Shown piece by piece: positions 48,370 to 58,157 of a stretch of 64,000 nucleotides of DNA (the stretch's first letter is position 1; the number at the start of each line of letters is the position of its first letter). Made by a program: the position numbers and the translations under genes. The stretch is from positions 310,001 to 374,000 of the forward strand of contig JAHVKF010000003.1 of the NCBI GenBank assembly GCA_019800895.1, written 5' to 3'. Below the pieces are notes generated by a model. The model was not told the DNA's origin, ran no database searches, and saw only the letters and a program-made list of their open reading frames with translations. The stretch comes from Halomonas denitrificans (GTDB lineage: Bacteria; Pseudomonadota; Gammaproteobacteria; Xanthomonadales; Wenzhouxiangellaceae).

Positions 48370-49137
48370 CTACTCTCCGCCGCCGTCCGCGTCGGCGCGA
48401 TTTGCCTCGTCCAGCGCCTGCCGGAGCGTCGCGGCGCGGCGCTGTTCGCGAGCGCGCATCGCGCCGTCTTCGTTGACCAGTCCGTCGCGCATCAGGCGCC
48501 GGAAGTCGCTCAGCGGAATGCCGCGCGTCGGAAGCAGGGCCGTGCCTTCGACGCGCATGAACTGTGCCTCGGCGCGTGCGCGGCGCTGGTGCGCGAGCAT
48601 GTCCGAGGCATCGATCCGCGAACGCGGCCCCTGGAAGCTCATCGGCCGGACCAGCGCCTGCAGCGCCTCGTCGCCCCGGCCGTTCTCGCCACCGAGCGCC
48701 GGCTGCGGCCAGCGGATCGCGTAGCCGTTGTCGGCACCCACCAGCACCTCGAAGGCGCAGCCTTCCGGGTGGCCGCGATAGCCGTCGTCCGGGTCCGTGA
48801 CCAGGAACAGCAGGTAGCGCGGGTTCTCGGCACCGGACGCCGTTTCCGGGAAGTAGCACTCGACGTCCTTCAGCCCGGATTCCTTGACGATGAAGCGCTC
48901 GACGACGCGCGGTGCCTTATAGGACAGCAGCACGTCGAACCAGGCCCGGCCGTCGACCGGGAAGCCGCGGGCATACTCGTAATCGGTCCGATCGAGCTTG
49001 GCCAGCACCACCACGTCGGAGGTGGCGGCCCGGTCGGCCAGCCAGTGTTCGTCCTGTGCCGATGCATTGCCCAGCGAGAGCATCACAGCGGCGAGGAGCG
49101 CCGCGAACGGGATCTGCAAGGTTCGTTGAAATCTCAT
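48370..49137 (-). CDS. secreted protein of unknown function
   Basis: A 255-residue protein with a signal peptide (IPFAALLAAVMLSLGNASAQ), then DEHWLADRAATSDVVVLAKLDRTDY and cysteines in VECYFPE and HPEGCAFEV, likely disulfide-bonded in the periplasm. The C-terminal third is helical and basic. ATG at 49137 is chosen; a GTG at 49143 overlapping the psd stop is an alternative. It follows psd in the same unit. No known domain is recognised. Membership in a family of envelope proteins is plausible from the signal peptide only. Confidence 0.65.
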   Translation of the reverse strand: MRFQRTLQIPFAALLAAVMLSLGNASAQDEHWLADRAATSDVVVLAKLDRTDYEYARGFPVDGRAWFDVLLSYKAPRVVERFIVKESGLKDVECYFPETASGAENPRYLLFLVTDPDDGYRGHPEGCAFEVLVGADNGYAIRWPQPALGGENGRGDEALQALVRPMSFQGPRSRIDASDMLAHQRRARAEAQFMRVEGTALLPTRGIPLSDFRRLMRDGLVNEDGAMRAREQRRAATLRQALDEANRADADGGGE

Positions 49138-49139
49138 GT

Positions 49140-50027
49140 TCACTCGGACGATGGAGAGTCGTTGGAGTTCCGTCCGCTGCGTTCCGTCAGCGCTTCGCCG
49201 AGCCGCATGCGACGGCCCGGCCGGAGCGCGTCGGACCAGTCCGGCGCGTCGGGGCCGGTCAGCAGGACCACGGTCGAGCCCCAGTGGAAGCGCCCGAGTT
49301 CGTCGCCGGCCGCCAGCGCGACCGGGGCGTCGAAGTCGCGGCGCGAGACCCGGCGTCCGGGGCGGTGCGGCCCGCCTGCATCCCAGACCGTCTCGATACC
49401 CGCGACCAGCATCGCGGCGACCATGACCACGGCCATCGGCCCGAAGTCGGTGTCGAAGAGGGCGACCATGCGCTCGTTGCGGGCATAGAGGCGATCGATG
49501 CTGCGGCTGGTCGTGTCCGATACGCTGAACAGGCGGCCGGGAACGCGGATTTCGCTCTGCAGCCGTGCGCTGGCGGGCATGTGCACGCGATGGTAGTCGT
49601 AGGGGGCCAGGTAGATCGTCGCGAAGCGCCCGCCCGCGAAGGGGGTCGCCGCGTCTTTGTCGGTCAGCAGTTCCCGGACCGTGAAGATGCGGCCCTTGGC
49701 CTGCAGGATCCGTCCGTCGTCGATCCGCCCGCTCTGGCTCAGCGTGCCGTCGCAGGGGCTGACCAGGTCAGCGTCCGCGATCGGGCGAACGCCGGGCTTC
49801 AGCGCACGGGTAAAGAAGTCATCGAAGCTGCCGAACCCCTCGGCCGGCACCTCGGCTTCCTCCAGGTCGACGTCGAACACGCGCTGGAAGCCCGCCATCA
49901 GGGGCTTGCGCACCCAGCCGGCGCGGGACACGGAGATCCGATGGGCGAGTGCGGTCAGCGCGTGCTGGGGCAGCAGGTGCTGCAGCGCGACACCGGCCCG
50001 GCCGGCGGCAGATACGCGGTCAGCCAC
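49140..50027 (-). CDS. psd: phosphatidylserine decarboxylase
   Basis: A 295-residue proenzyme that makes phosphatidylethanolamine. Seen: SFDDFFTRALKPGVRPI, SPCDGTL, YHRVHMPASARLQSEIRVPGR, and the self-cleavage site HWGSTVVLL where Ser251 would become the pyruvoyl group. GTG start. It overlaps the SCO gene's stop by 8 bp and is followed by the secreted protein gene with 4-bp overlap or a short gap. Confidence 0.93.
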   Translation of the reverse strand: MADRVSAAGRAGVALQHLLPQHALTALAHRISVSRAGWVRKPLMAGFQRVFDVDLEEAEVPAEGFGSFDDFFTRALKPGVRPIADADLVSPCDGTLSQSGRIDDGRILQAKGRIFTVRELLTDKDAATPFAGGRFATIYLAPYDYHRVHMPASARLQSEIRVPGRLFSVSDTTSRSIDRLYARNERMVALFDTDFGPMAVVMVAAMLVAGIETVWDAGGPHRPGRRVSRRDFDAPVALAAGDELGRFHWGSTVVLLTGPDAPDWSDALRPGRRMRLGEALTERSGRNSNDSPSSE

Positions 50028-50712
50028 TCCGGCGAACCAGTTCGAACAGGTCGGCGATCATCGCTTCCGTGTCGATCGGCTGGGCGAACCGGCCGATCAT
50101 CCGGCCCTCGCCATCGACGATGACGACCATGCCGGAGTGATCCACGCTGTAGAAGCCGGAGTCGTCCGGCGCCTGGCGGATGTACAGCGCGCCGAGTTGG
50201 CGGGTAACCGTGTCCAGCGCTTCGTCGTCGCCGGTCACAGCGCGGAAGTCCTCGTCGAACCATTCCACGTAGTCGCGCATGGTCTGGCCGCCGTCCCGCT
50301 CCGGGTCGACGGACACGAACACCACCTGCGGCAGTTTCTCCACGCGCATCAATTCGAGACGCTCGACGGCCGTTGCCAGCTGGCCCAGCGTATCGGGACA
50401 CACATCGGGGCAGTTGGTGAAGCCGAAGAAGACCAGCGACAGCCTGCCCTGCAGGTCGGCTTCGGTGAACGGTCGGCCGTTGCCGTCCTGCAGTGCGAAG
50501 GGCTCGATCGGCCGCGCCTGCGGGTACAGCGACGCGGCGCGATACTCGGGCGCGGGCGAGAACATCGGGCGGGCCACGATCACGCCCGCCAGCACGGCGA
50601 CGAGCGCGACCAGGACCGTCCACAGGACCCGTCCCGAGGCGCGCTCCGGAAGGGCAGGCCGAGCGGGCAGCGGGACGGGCTTCGCTGGGGTACGGGGCGT
50701 TGGTGATCGCAT
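50020..50712 (-). CDS. SCO1/SenC family copper protein
   Basis: A 230-residue protein with an N-terminal transmembrane anchor (WTVLVALVAVLAGVIVA, about 31-47) and a thioredoxin-like fold. The copper-binding TNCPDVCPDTL holds Cys101 and Cys105, and the partner histidine appears in YSVDHSGMVVIVDGEG. It helps deliver copper to cytochrome c oxidase, or acts as a redox protein. Its ATG is six bases after a TATACT box that is shared in palindromic form with prmB; no Shine-Dalgarno is seen. Confidence 0.88.
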   Translation of the reverse strand: MRSPTPRTPAKPVPLPARPALPERASGRVLWTVLVALVAVLAGVIVARPMFSPAPEYRAASLYPQARPIEPFALQDGNGRPFTEADLQGRLSLVFFGFTNCPDVCPDTLGQLATAVERLELMRVEKLPQVVFVSVDPERDGGQTMRDYVEWFDEDFRAVTGDDEALDTVTRQLGALYIRQAPDDSGFYSVDHSGMVVIVDGEGRMIGRFAQPIDTEAMIADLFELVRRSG

Positions 50713-50718
50713 GGTTGA

Positions 50719-50739
50719 AGTATACCAATGCCGTATACT
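50719..50739. promoter_or_regulatory. palindromic divergent promoter of the SCO gene and prmB
   Basis: AGTATAC and GTATACT are arranged as a perfect inverted repeat with a 7-base centre (CAATGCC). Each arm ends in a TATACT box, one on each strand, and each box is followed by exactly six bases and then an ATG: 50712 leftward and 50746 rightward. With transcription starting about seven bases after a -10 box, both mRNAs would be leaderless. Neither start has a Shine-Dalgarno. Confidence 0.55.
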
Positions 50740-50745
50740 CGACCC

Positions 50746-51729
50746 ATGTCGACGCGGTCCGATCAAGCCCCTCCGCCGACCCTCGGCGAGTGGGTCCGGA
50801 AGGCCGCCGAAGCCATGGATTCGGCCGGATTGTTCTTCGGTCACGGCACCGAGCGATCGATCGACGAGGCGTGCTGGATGGTCGCCCACCAACTGGATCT
50901 CTCGCCGGATTTCGACGAGGCGATGTTCGAGGTGCGCGTCGCCGACGAGGATCGCCGCGCACTGGAGACGCTGCTCGCGCGACGGATCGATACGCGCCGA
51001 CCGCTCGCCTATCTGCTCGGCGAGGCCTGGTTCGCCGGCCTCCGATTTCACGTGACGCCCGAGACCCTGGTGCCACGTTCCCCGCTGGCCGAACTCATCG
51101 TCGAGGGCCTGCAGCCCTGGCTGGACCTCGAGCGTCCGCTGCGGGTGCTGGAGATCGGGACCGGTTCCGGTTGTATCGCGGGGGCACTGGCGTGGCACTG
51201 GCCGGCCCTGAGCGTCGACGCGAGCGATATCAGCGCCGGTGCGCTCGAGGTGGCGGCCGGCAATCTGCGCAGGCTCGGCGTCGGCGATCGGGTGAGGCTG
51301 TTCGAATCCGACGTCTACGACGCGCTCGGTGAGTCGCGCTACGACCTGATCATCAGCAATCCGCCGTACGTTCCCCAGGCATCGATGACCGATCTGCCGG
51401 AGGAGTACCGCCACGAGCCGGCACGTGCGCTGGTGGCCGGCCGCGATGGACTCGATATCGTGCGGCGGTTGATCGCCGGGGCCGGCGACCGTCTCGAGCC
51501 GGGCGGCCTGCTGCTGGTCGAGGTCGGCGAAGCGGCGCCGATGGCCGCGCAGCTGCTCGCCGATACCGATGCGATCTGGCTGGAGTTCCAGCACGGCGGG
51601 GAAGGAGTGTTCCTGCTCGATCGGGCCGCCGCGGTGGAACTCGCCGCCTCGGGCGGACTGGATCGGCCCGTGTCGATCGAAGTCGCGGACCGCGGAGTTT
51701 TGGAACGGAACCGGGAGAACGAGGCATGA
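50746..51729 (+). CDS. prmB: ribosomal protein L3 glutamine methyltransferase
   Basis: A 327-residue SAM-dependent methyltransferase that modifies Gln of ribosomal protein L3. The N-terminal helical part includes [19 protein letters not shown], then SAM motif [16 protein letters not shown] and the catalytic NPPYVP. ATG at 50746 is chosen, and ATG at 50728 would lie inside the promoter palindrome. The stop overlaps aroC (ATGA). The release-factor methyltransferase PrmC is similar, but the N-terminus and its neighbours fit PrmB. Confidence 0.9.
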   Translation: MSTRSDQAPPPTLGEWVRKAAEAMDSAGLFFGHGTERSIDEACWMVAHQLDLSPDFDEAMFEVRVADEDRRALETLLARRIDTRRPLAYLLGEAWFAGLRFHVTPETLVPRSPLAELIVEGLQPWLDLERPLRVLEIGTGSGCIAGALAWHWPALSVDASDISAGALEVAAGNLRRLGVGDRVRLFESDVYDALGESRYDLIISNPPYVPQASMTDLPEEYRHEPARALVAGRDGLDIVRRLIAGAGDRLEPGGLLLVEVGEAAPMAAQLLADTDAIWLEFQHGGEGVFLLDRAAAVELAASGGLDRPVSIEVADRGVLERNRENEA

Positions 51730-52817
51730 GCTACAACCGATTCGGCCGCGTGCTGAGCATCACGACCTTCGGTGAGAGTCATGGGCCGGCGATCGGGTGC
51801 GTGATCGACGGCTTTCCGCCCGGCGTGGCGATTTCGGCCGAAGAGATCCGGGACGCCATGCTGCGCCGGGCGACCGGTCGCTCGCGGCACACCTCCCAAC
51901 GGCGCGAGGCGGAGGACGTCCAGATCCTGTCCGGCACCTTCGAGGGGCGTACCACCGGGACGCCTATCGCCCTGGTCGTCTACAACACCGATGCCCGCAG
52001 CAAGGATTACGCCGACATCGCTGCCCAGTTCCGACCGGGCCATGCCGACTACACCTACCACCACAAGTACGGCGTGCGCGACTACCGCGGCGGTGGGCGA
52101 TCCTCGGCGCGCGAGACCGCAATGCGGGTGGCCGCCGGAGCGCTGGCGGCAAAGTATCTCCATGACCGCTTCGGCATTCGCATCACCGGCTGGCTGGGCC
52201 AGCTCGGTGAGCAGGTCTGCGACGAGAACTTCGACGCCGAATCGATCGACGACAACCCGTTCTTCTGCCCCGACCCCCTGAAGGTACCGGCGCTCGAGGC
52301 CTACATGGACGCCCTGCGCAAGGAGGGCGATTCGGTTGGCGCACTGGTCCGCGCCCGGGCAGAGAACGTGCCGCCCGGATGGGGCGCACCGGTCTATGCC
52401 AAGCTCGACGGCGACCTGGCCGCGGCCATGATGAGTATCAATGCGGTCAAGGGCGTGGAGATCGGGGCGGGCTTCGGCTCGGTTGCGCAGAAGGGCACGG
52501 AGCATCGCGACGAGATCACGCCCGACGGGTTCCTGGGCAACCAGGCCGGTGGAGTCCTCGGCGGCATCTCGTCGGGCCAGCCGGTGACGGTAGCCGTTGC
52601 GTTCAAGCCCACGTCGAGCCTGCGGATTCCGGGGCGCACCGTCGACACCGAGGGGCGGCCGGTGGACATCGTGACCACCGGACGGCACGATCCCTGCGTC
52701 GGAATCCGGGCGGTGCCGATCGTCGAGGCCATGCTGGCACTGACTTTGATGGACCATTACCTGCTCCACCGTGCGCAGTGCGGCGACGTTCCGCCGCAGT
52801 CGCCGCGGGTGGAGTGA
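51726..52817 (+). CDS. aroC: chorismate synthase
   Basis: A 363-residue FMN-dependent enzyme giving chorismate, the last shikimate step. Visible: [39 protein letters not shown]-type region, [16 protein letters not shown], and [18 protein letters not shown] near the end. The start overlaps the prmB stop. It is followed by asd, joining aromatic and aspartate-family synthesis. Confidence 0.96.
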   Translation: MSYNRFGRVLSITTFGESHGPAIGCVIDGFPPGVAISAEEIRDAMLRRATGRSRHTSQRREAEDVQILSGTFEGRTTGTPIALVVYNTDARSKDYADIAAQFRPGHADYTYHHKYGVRDYRGGGRSSARETAMRVAAGALAAKYLHDRFGIRITGWLGQLGEQVCDENFDAESIDDNPFFCPDPLKVPALEAYMDALRKEGDSVGALVRARAENVPPGWGAPVYAKLDGDLAAAMMSINAVKGVEIGAGFGSVAQKGTEHRDEITPDGFLGNQAGGVLGGISSGQPVTVAVAFKPTSSLRIPGRTVDTEGRPVDIVTTGRHDPCVGIRAVPIVEAMLALTLMDHYLLHRAQCGDVPPQSPRVE

Positions 52818-52846
52818 GCGCGCTCGCGATGCGCACGGAGGCAAGA

Positions 52847-53884
52847 ATGACGGAACGGACCTACGACGTCGCCATCGTCGGCGCGACCGGCGCCGTCGGC
52901 GAGGTGCTGCTCGCCCTGCTCGCCGAGCGGGGGTTCCCGGTCGGCCGGGTGGTCGCGCTGGCCAGCGAGCGCTCGGCCGGAGACGAAGTGCAATTCGGAA
53001 AGAAGACACTTCGCGTGCAGTCGCTCGACCGCAACGACTTCGCCGGCATCGATTTCGCGTTCTTCTCGGCCGGGGGTGCGGTCTCCGAAGTCCATGCGCC
53101 GCGTGCGGCTGCGGCCGGCGCGGTGGTCATCGACAACACCTCGTTCTTCCGCATGCACGCCGACGTGCCCCTGGTCGTCCCGGAAGTCAATCCGGATCGG
53201 CTGGCACCGTTCGCCGACCCCGAACGTGCGGGCATCATCGCCAATCCCAACTGCTCGACGATCCAGATGGTTGTTGCCCTGGCACCGATCCATCGCGCCG
53301 CCGGCATCGAGCGGATCAACGTGGCGACCTACCAGGCAGTATCGGGAGCCGGCCGGCGGGCGATGGAAGAGCTGGGTCGACAGACGGCGGACAAGCTCAG
53401 TTTCCGCGAGCCGACGGTCGACGTGTTCACGGCGCCGATCGCGTTCAACGTGATTCCCCGGATCGACGTGTTCGACGCCGAAAGCAGCATGCCGGGATTC
53501 ACCCGCGAGGAACGCAAGATGCACAACGAGACCCGCAAGATCCTCGACGACGATCGAATTGGCGTCAACGCGACCGCCGTGCGGGTGCCGGTCTTCTACG
53601 GTCACTCCGAGGCGGTGCACCTGGAGACGCGCCAGCCGATCGACCTGGAACGCGTCCGCGCGCTGCTGGCCGACGCGCCGGGCGTCGAGCTGCTGGCGTC
53701 CGATGCCGAACCGACGCCGCTGCAGCACGCCTCGGGCCGCGATGCGGTCGTCGTGGGCCGACTGCGTCGCGACCCGACCCACCCGCGTGGCATCGACCTG
53801 TGGATCACCGCCGACAACCTGCGCAAGGGCGCGGCGCTCAACGCGATCCAGATCGCGGAAACGATCCTCCGGCTCCAGCGCTGA
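52847..53884 (+). CDS. asd: aspartate-semialdehyde dehydrogenase
   Basis: A 345-residue enzyme that reduces aspartyl phosphate to the semialdehyde, needed for lysine, threonine, methionine and diaminopimelate. Seen: NADP loop VGATGAVGEVLL, FFSAGGAVS, the active-site Cys in IANPNCSTIQM, QAVSGAGR, and later GHSEAVHLE. The ATG at 52847 is preceded by GGAGG. It follows aroC by 29 bp. Confidence 0.95.
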   Translation: MTERTYDVAIVGATGAVGEVLLALLAERGFPVGRVVALASERSAGDEVQFGKKTLRVQSLDRNDFAGIDFAFFSAGGAVSEVHAPRAAAAGAVVIDNTSFFRMHADVPLVVPEVNPDRLAPFADPERAGIIANPNCSTIQMVVALAPIHRAAGIERINVATYQAVSGAGRRAMEELGRQTADKLSFREPTVDVFTAPIAFNVIPRIDVFDAESSMPGFTREERKMHNETRKILDDDRIGVNATAVRVPVFYGHSEAVHLETRQPIDLERVRALLADAPGVELLASDAEPTPLQHASGRDAVVVGRLRRDPTHPRGIDLWITADNLRKGAALNAIQIAETILRLQR

Positions 53885-54017
53885 AGCGCCGCTGTCCGGC
53901 CGTTCCGAAGGCCGGCGGTCGGCTGCGGCTTCGGGCTGTCTCGGGCCGAACCCCCTTGCTATACTCCGGCCATAATCATAAGCAGTGGCTCGGACAACGA
54001 GCACAGGGGAGTCGCTC

Positions 54018-56633
54018 ATGCGCGGTACACGTATTTTCGCGATCCTGGCCGCCGTCGGCCTGGCGGCTCTGGCTGCCGATCCGGCCCGTGCACTGGGACT
54101 GGGTGAGGCACGGGTCGATTCCTACCTGAACCAGCCGCTGGACGTTCGAATCCGCCTTCTGGACGCGTCCGAAGCCGACCTCGACTCGCTGACCGTCGAC
54201 ACGGCGTCGGCCGAGGACTACCAGCGCCTGGGCCTGACCGCCAGCGCGCTGGCGCTCGGTCTCGAACTCGAGGTCGACCGAAGCCGCTCGCCGGCAGTGG
54301 TGCGGGTCCGATCGACGCGGCCCGTGTCCGACCCGATCGTCCAGATGCTGGTCGATGCTCGCTGGTCCAGCGGCCGCATGCTGCGCGAATACACCCTGTT
54401 TCTCGATCCGCCGGTGCTCGACATCGCGCCGCCGCCCAGCACCCGCTCCGAGCCGGCGCGTGCTGCCGAGCCCGCGTCCCGTCCTGCCGAGACCGCTACG
54501 CGGCCGTCGACGTCTTCGCGCCCTGCGCAATCGGATCGCCGGGCCGCCCAGGAAACCCCGCGCGCGGTTCGTTCCGGGGGCGGACAGCGGCTGGTCCGGA
54601 GCGGCGACACGTTGTGGTCGATCGCGCGAAGCAATCTTCCGGCCGACGACGTGACGATGAACCAGATGATGGTCGCGATCGTCGAGCTGAACCCGCAGGC
54701 GTTCCGCAACGGCAATATCCACCAGATGCTGCGCGGCAGCGAGCTCACGCTACCCACCGCCGACGAGGTCCGCCAGGTCGATGCCGCGTCCGCCCGGGCG
54801 ACGGTGCAGACCCAGAACCGGATGTTCAATCAGCGGCTCGCCGGCGACGTGCCGGTGATTTCCGATGCTGCCCGCGGCGGTGATGCCGATCCGGATCGCT
54901 CCGAACCCGCGGCGCGGCCCGAACCGGAAGAGCCGCGCGATCCGCGTCCGGCCGCCACGACCCCCACCGCATCGCGCGAGCCCGAACCCGAGGGCCGCCT
55001 CGAGCTCGTTCCGGCCGGCGAGGATGCCTCCGGCACCGGCATGGAGGACGACGAGGCCGAAGTGGCGCAGCTGCGCGAGCAGCTGGCCCGGACCGAGGAG
55101 GAACTCTACGCCGCGCGCCTCGAGGCGGAAGACTTCCGCGCCCGCCTCGACGATCTCGAGACGCTGGTCGAGAACAACCCCGGCGGCGCCGGCATTTCCG
55201 ATGCCGAACTGGCCGGCCTGGAGCAGACGCTGCGGGCCGCACGGCTGGCTGCGGAAGAGGACGCCGACCCGGCCATGCGCGCCGAGGTCACGGCCCAGCT
55301 CGACGACTACCTCGATCGCTTCGAAGCGGCCTCGATGGACGACGTCGATCCGGAGGCCGGTCCGTCCATCGATGACGGCGCCATCGACGACGCCGGAGAC
55401 CTCGCCGCGGACGATTCGACCGCGGCTACGGGCGAATCCGAGGACCGACCCGGCGAACCTGCGGAAGAGACGCCATCCGAACCGGTGGTCACGCAGGTCG
55501 GCGGCAGCCGGGACGGAATCCTGTCCCGGCCCCTGTTCTGGCCGATCGCCGGCCTGGTCGCGCTGCTGATCGCGATCGGCGGATTCTGGGTCGCGCTGCA
55601 GCGGCGCCGGCGCGAAGCCGAAGACGCATCGGCCGTGGCCGGAGTCGTTCGCGGAACCGGCCCGGCGCGGGGCGCCGTCCCGCCGGCCGCCTCGGATCCG
55701 GTCGACCGCGCCCGTGCGGCGGTGGCGGAGCGTCCGGACGACCTGGCCGCGCATCTCGCGCTGCTGCAGGCCCTGGCCGGACGCGGCGAGAAGCAGGCCT
55801 TCGAGGACGCGCTGGAGCACATGTTCGAACACGTCGATTCCGGTGAAGAGCCGGCCTGGCGCGAGGCCGTCGAGCTGGCCGCCACCGTGTCGCCGGAGCA
55901 TGTCCTCGTCAAGGGCAGTGCCGACTGGATGAGCGCATCGGTCGATTCGTCGGCCGAGCCGAAGAGCGAGATCGACGAAGAAAGCGAAGTCGGTGATCTG
56001 ATGTCGAGGCTCGACGCCGAGCAGGACGAGGAGTCCGACGACAGCGAATGGCTGATCGACGAAGACGACGAAGCGGCCGAGACGGACGCAGGCCCGATGC
56101 TGCGGGATAGCGCCGACGAGGAGGACGAACCGCTGGTTCTCGGCGGCAAGGATCCGGACCACGATGATCTGGACAGCAAGGTCGAGCCCACGGGAGCCGA
56201 CGAGCCGGCCATCGGCATGCTCGGCGACGCCAGCACGCCGGACGTGCCCGACGAGGAAGACGAAGCCGAGTGGCTCGACGACGACCTGGCCGGCGATGCC
56301 GAGCGCGACGACGCGACCCGCCGGATCGGCGACCAGACCGAGGCGGCCGGGGATGCCGGTGTTGCGGCGGACGACGACGCTTCGCTCGGCGACTGGACCA
56401 GCGAAGGCGAGGGCGGCGACGTGGCCGACGGTGGCGACGATTCGGCCGAAGCGGACGGCGACGACGACATCTTCGCGCCCAGCGACGACGACGTCGACGT
56501 CAAGCTCGACCTGGCACGCGCCTACCTGTCCTGGAACAGCACCGACTCGGCGAAGACGCTGCTCGAAGAAGTCGTCCGCGAGGGCAACCCCGAGCAGAAG
56601 GAACAGGCCCAGAAGCTGCTGGATGACCTCTGA
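54018..56633 (+). CDS. fimV: FimV-like inner-membrane hub protein
   Basis: An 871-residue protein. Signal peptide (ILAAVGLAALAADPARALG), a FimV N-terminal domain (VDSYLNQPLDVRIRLLDASE), LysM-like peptidoglycan binding (about 190-250, RLVRSGDTLWSIARSNLP), a coiled-coil region, one transmembrane segment (about 504-528), then a long acidic Asp/Glu-rich cytoplasmic stretch and a short C-terminal FimV motif (VKLDLARAYLSWNSTDSAKTLLEEV, 824 to the end). FimV positions type IV pili and polar proteins. GGGGAG lies before the ATG; TATACT at 53960 may be its -10. The truA start overlaps its end. Confidence 0.88.
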   Translation: MRGTRIFAILAAVGLAALAADPARALGLGEARVDSYLNQPLDVRIRLLDASEADLDSLTVDTASAEDYQRLGLTASALALGLELEVDRSRSPAVVRVRSTRPVSDPIVQMLVDARWSSGRMLREYTLFLDPPVLDIAPPPSTRSEPARAAEPASRPAETATRPSTSSRPAQSDRRAAQETPRAVRSGGGQRLVRSGDTLWSIARSNLPADDVTMNQMMVAIVELNPQAFRNGNIHQMLRGSELTLPTADEVRQVDAASARATVQTQNRMFNQRLAGDVPVISDAARGGDADPDRSEPAARPEPEEPRDPRPAATTPTASREPEPEGRLELVPAGEDASGTGMEDDEAEVAQLREQLARTEEELYAARLEAEDFRARLDDLETLVENNPGGAGISDAELAGLEQTLRAARLAAEEDADPAMRAEVTAQLDDYLDRFEAASMDDVDPEAGPSIDDGAIDDAGDLAADDSTAATGESEDRPGEPAEETPSEPVVTQVGGSRDGILSRPLFWPIAGLVALLIAIGGFWVALQRRRREAEDASAVAGVVRGTGPARGAVPPAASDPVDRARAAVAERPDDLAAHLALLQALAGRGEKQAFEDALEHMFEHVDSGEEPAWREAVELAATVSPEHVLVKGSADWMSASVDSSAEPKSEIDEESEVGDLMSRLDAEQDEESDDSEWLIDEDDEAAETDAGPMLRDSADEEDEPLVLGGKDPDHDDLDSKVEPTGADEPAIGMLGDASTPDVPDEEDEAEWLDDDLAGDAERDDATRRIGDQTEAAGDAGVAADDDASLGDWTSEGEGGDVADGGDDSAEADGDDDIFAPSDDDVDVKLDLARAYLSWNSTDSAKTLLEEVVREGNPEQKEQAQKLLDDL

Positions 56634-57453
56634 GGAAACGACCGGAGGTCGCCATCGCATCGCGTTCGGGCTGGAGTACGACGGGAGCCGCTTCCGCGGC
56701 TTCCAGCGCCAGCAGCAGCGTCCGACGGTTCAGGAGGAGCTCGAGCGCGCCCTCGCGGCGGTCGCCGACCACCGCGTGACCGTGCACTGCGCCGGGCGCA
56801 CCGATACGGGGGTCCACGCCGCCTGCCAGGTGATCCACATCGAGACCGCTTCGACCCGCAGCGAGCGGGCCTGGGTGCTGGGCGCGAATTCCAATCTTCC
56901 GGAGGCGGTGGCCGTGCGCTGGGCGCGCGTCGTCGACGACCGGTTCCACGCGCGATTCTCGGCGCGTGGCCGGCACTACCGCTATCGGATTCTCAATCGC
57001 TGGATCCGGCCCGGCCTGCATGCGGGGCGAGTGGCCTGGGAGCGGCGGGCCCTCGATGCGCAGCGTATGCACGAGGCCGCTCAGGTGTTGGTCGGCGAAC
57101 ACGATTTCTCGTCGTTCCGTGCCCTCGGCTGCCAGGCCCGGCACGCGGTGCGCGAACTGAAACGGATCGACGTCCGCCGCCGCGACGACGAGGTGGTTCT
57201 TGACGTGTCTGCCAACGCCTTCCTCTACCATATGGTCCGGAACATCGCGGGCACGTTGATCGCGGTCGGCTGCGGTGACCGTCCCGCGGACTGGGTCGGC
57301 GAGGTGCTCGCGTCCAGGGACCGCGCCCTGGCCGGCGTCACGGCGCCGGCCGAAGGGCTGTATTTCATGGGCGTCGACTACCCGGACCATCCGGAACTGC
57401 CGACCCGGGCCGACGCGCTGGACGCGTTCCCGCGGGGCCGTGACCTGAGCTGA
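56623..57453 (+). CDS. truA: tRNA pseudouridine synthase A
   Basis: A 276-residue enzyme making pseudouridine at 38-40 of tRNAs. Seen: FGLEYDGSRFRGFQRQ, active-site Asp in AGRTDTGVHA, HARFSARGRHYRYRI and the late FLYHMVRNIAGTLIAVG. ATG at 56623 overlaps the fimV stop by 11 bp. trpF follows after about 95 bp. Confidence 0.95.
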   Translation: MTSEETTGGRHRIAFGLEYDGSRFRGFQRQQQRPTVQEELERALAAVADHRVTVHCAGRTDTGVHAACQVIHIETASTRSERAWVLGANSNLPEAVAVRWARVVDDRFHARFSARGRHYRYRILNRWIRPGLHAGRVAWERRALDAQRMHEAAQVLVGEHDFSSFRALGCQARHAVRELKRIDVRRRDDEVVLDVSANAFLYHMVRNIAGTLIAVGCGDRPADWVGEVLASRDRALAGVTAPAEGLYFMGVDYPDHPELPTRADALDAFPRGRDLS

Positions 57454-57548
57454 ACTCGAGCCGGCGTCGCCTCCGATCGCGCGTGGCCGCGTCGGACTCC
57501 CGGATTCACCTCAGGGCCTCACCGCCCGTCGATCACGAAAGGAGCATC

Positions 57549-58157
57549 ATGCGAACGCGGGTAAAGATCTGCGGCATCACGCGACCGGACGATGGCCGCC
57601 AGGCGGCCGAGCTCGGCGCCGACGCCATCGGACTGGTCTTCGTGGAGCGCAGTCCGAGGCACGTCGAGGTCGAGGCGGCGCGGGCGATCTGCGAAGCGTT
57701 GCCGCCATTGACCGGTGCGGTCGGGCTGTTCATGAACGCGACGCCGGAGCAGGTGCGCGCGGTGCTCGATCGGGTGCCGCTGAACTGGCTGCAGTTCCAC
57801 GGCGACGAAGACGCCGCCTACTGCCGTCAGTTCGGCCGGCCGTACATCAAGGCGCTGCCGATGAAATCGCCCGGGGCGGTCGATTACGATGCCTTTCCCG
57901 ACGCCTCCGCGCTGCTGCTGGACGCCCATGCGGCCGGCGGCATGGGGGGCTCGGGGCAGCGCCTGGACTGGGCGGCCCTGACCCCGCCGAAGCGGCCCTG
58001 GATCCTGGCCGGCGGCCTGGGTCCGGACAACGTGGCCGAAGCGGTCGGCGCACTGCGGCCGCCGGCGGTCGATGTGTCGTCGGGGGTGGAATCCGCCCCC
58101 GGGATCAAGAGTGGTAATCTGATGGATCAATTCATGCGAGGTGCAAGGAATGGCTGA
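57549..58157 (+). CDS. trpF: phosphoribosylanthranilate isomerase
   Basis: A 202-residue TIM-barrel enzyme of tryptophan synthesis. The catalytic Cys is in [33 protein letters not shown] and [11 protein letters not shown] are typical, with the catalytic Asp near VDVSSGVE. The ATG is preceded by GAAAGGAGC, the best ribosome binding site of the trp genes. It overlaps trpB by 8 bp. Confidence 0.95.
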   Translation: MRTRVKICGITRPDDGRQAAELGADAIGLVFVERSPRHVEVEAARAICEALPPLTGAVGLFMNATPEQVRAVLDRVPLNWLQFHGDEDAAYCRQFGRPYIKALPMKSPGAVDYDAFPDASALLLDAHAAGGMGGSGQRLDWAALTPPKRPWILAGGLGPDNVAEAVGALRPPAVDVSSGVESAPGIKSGNLMDQFMRGARNG

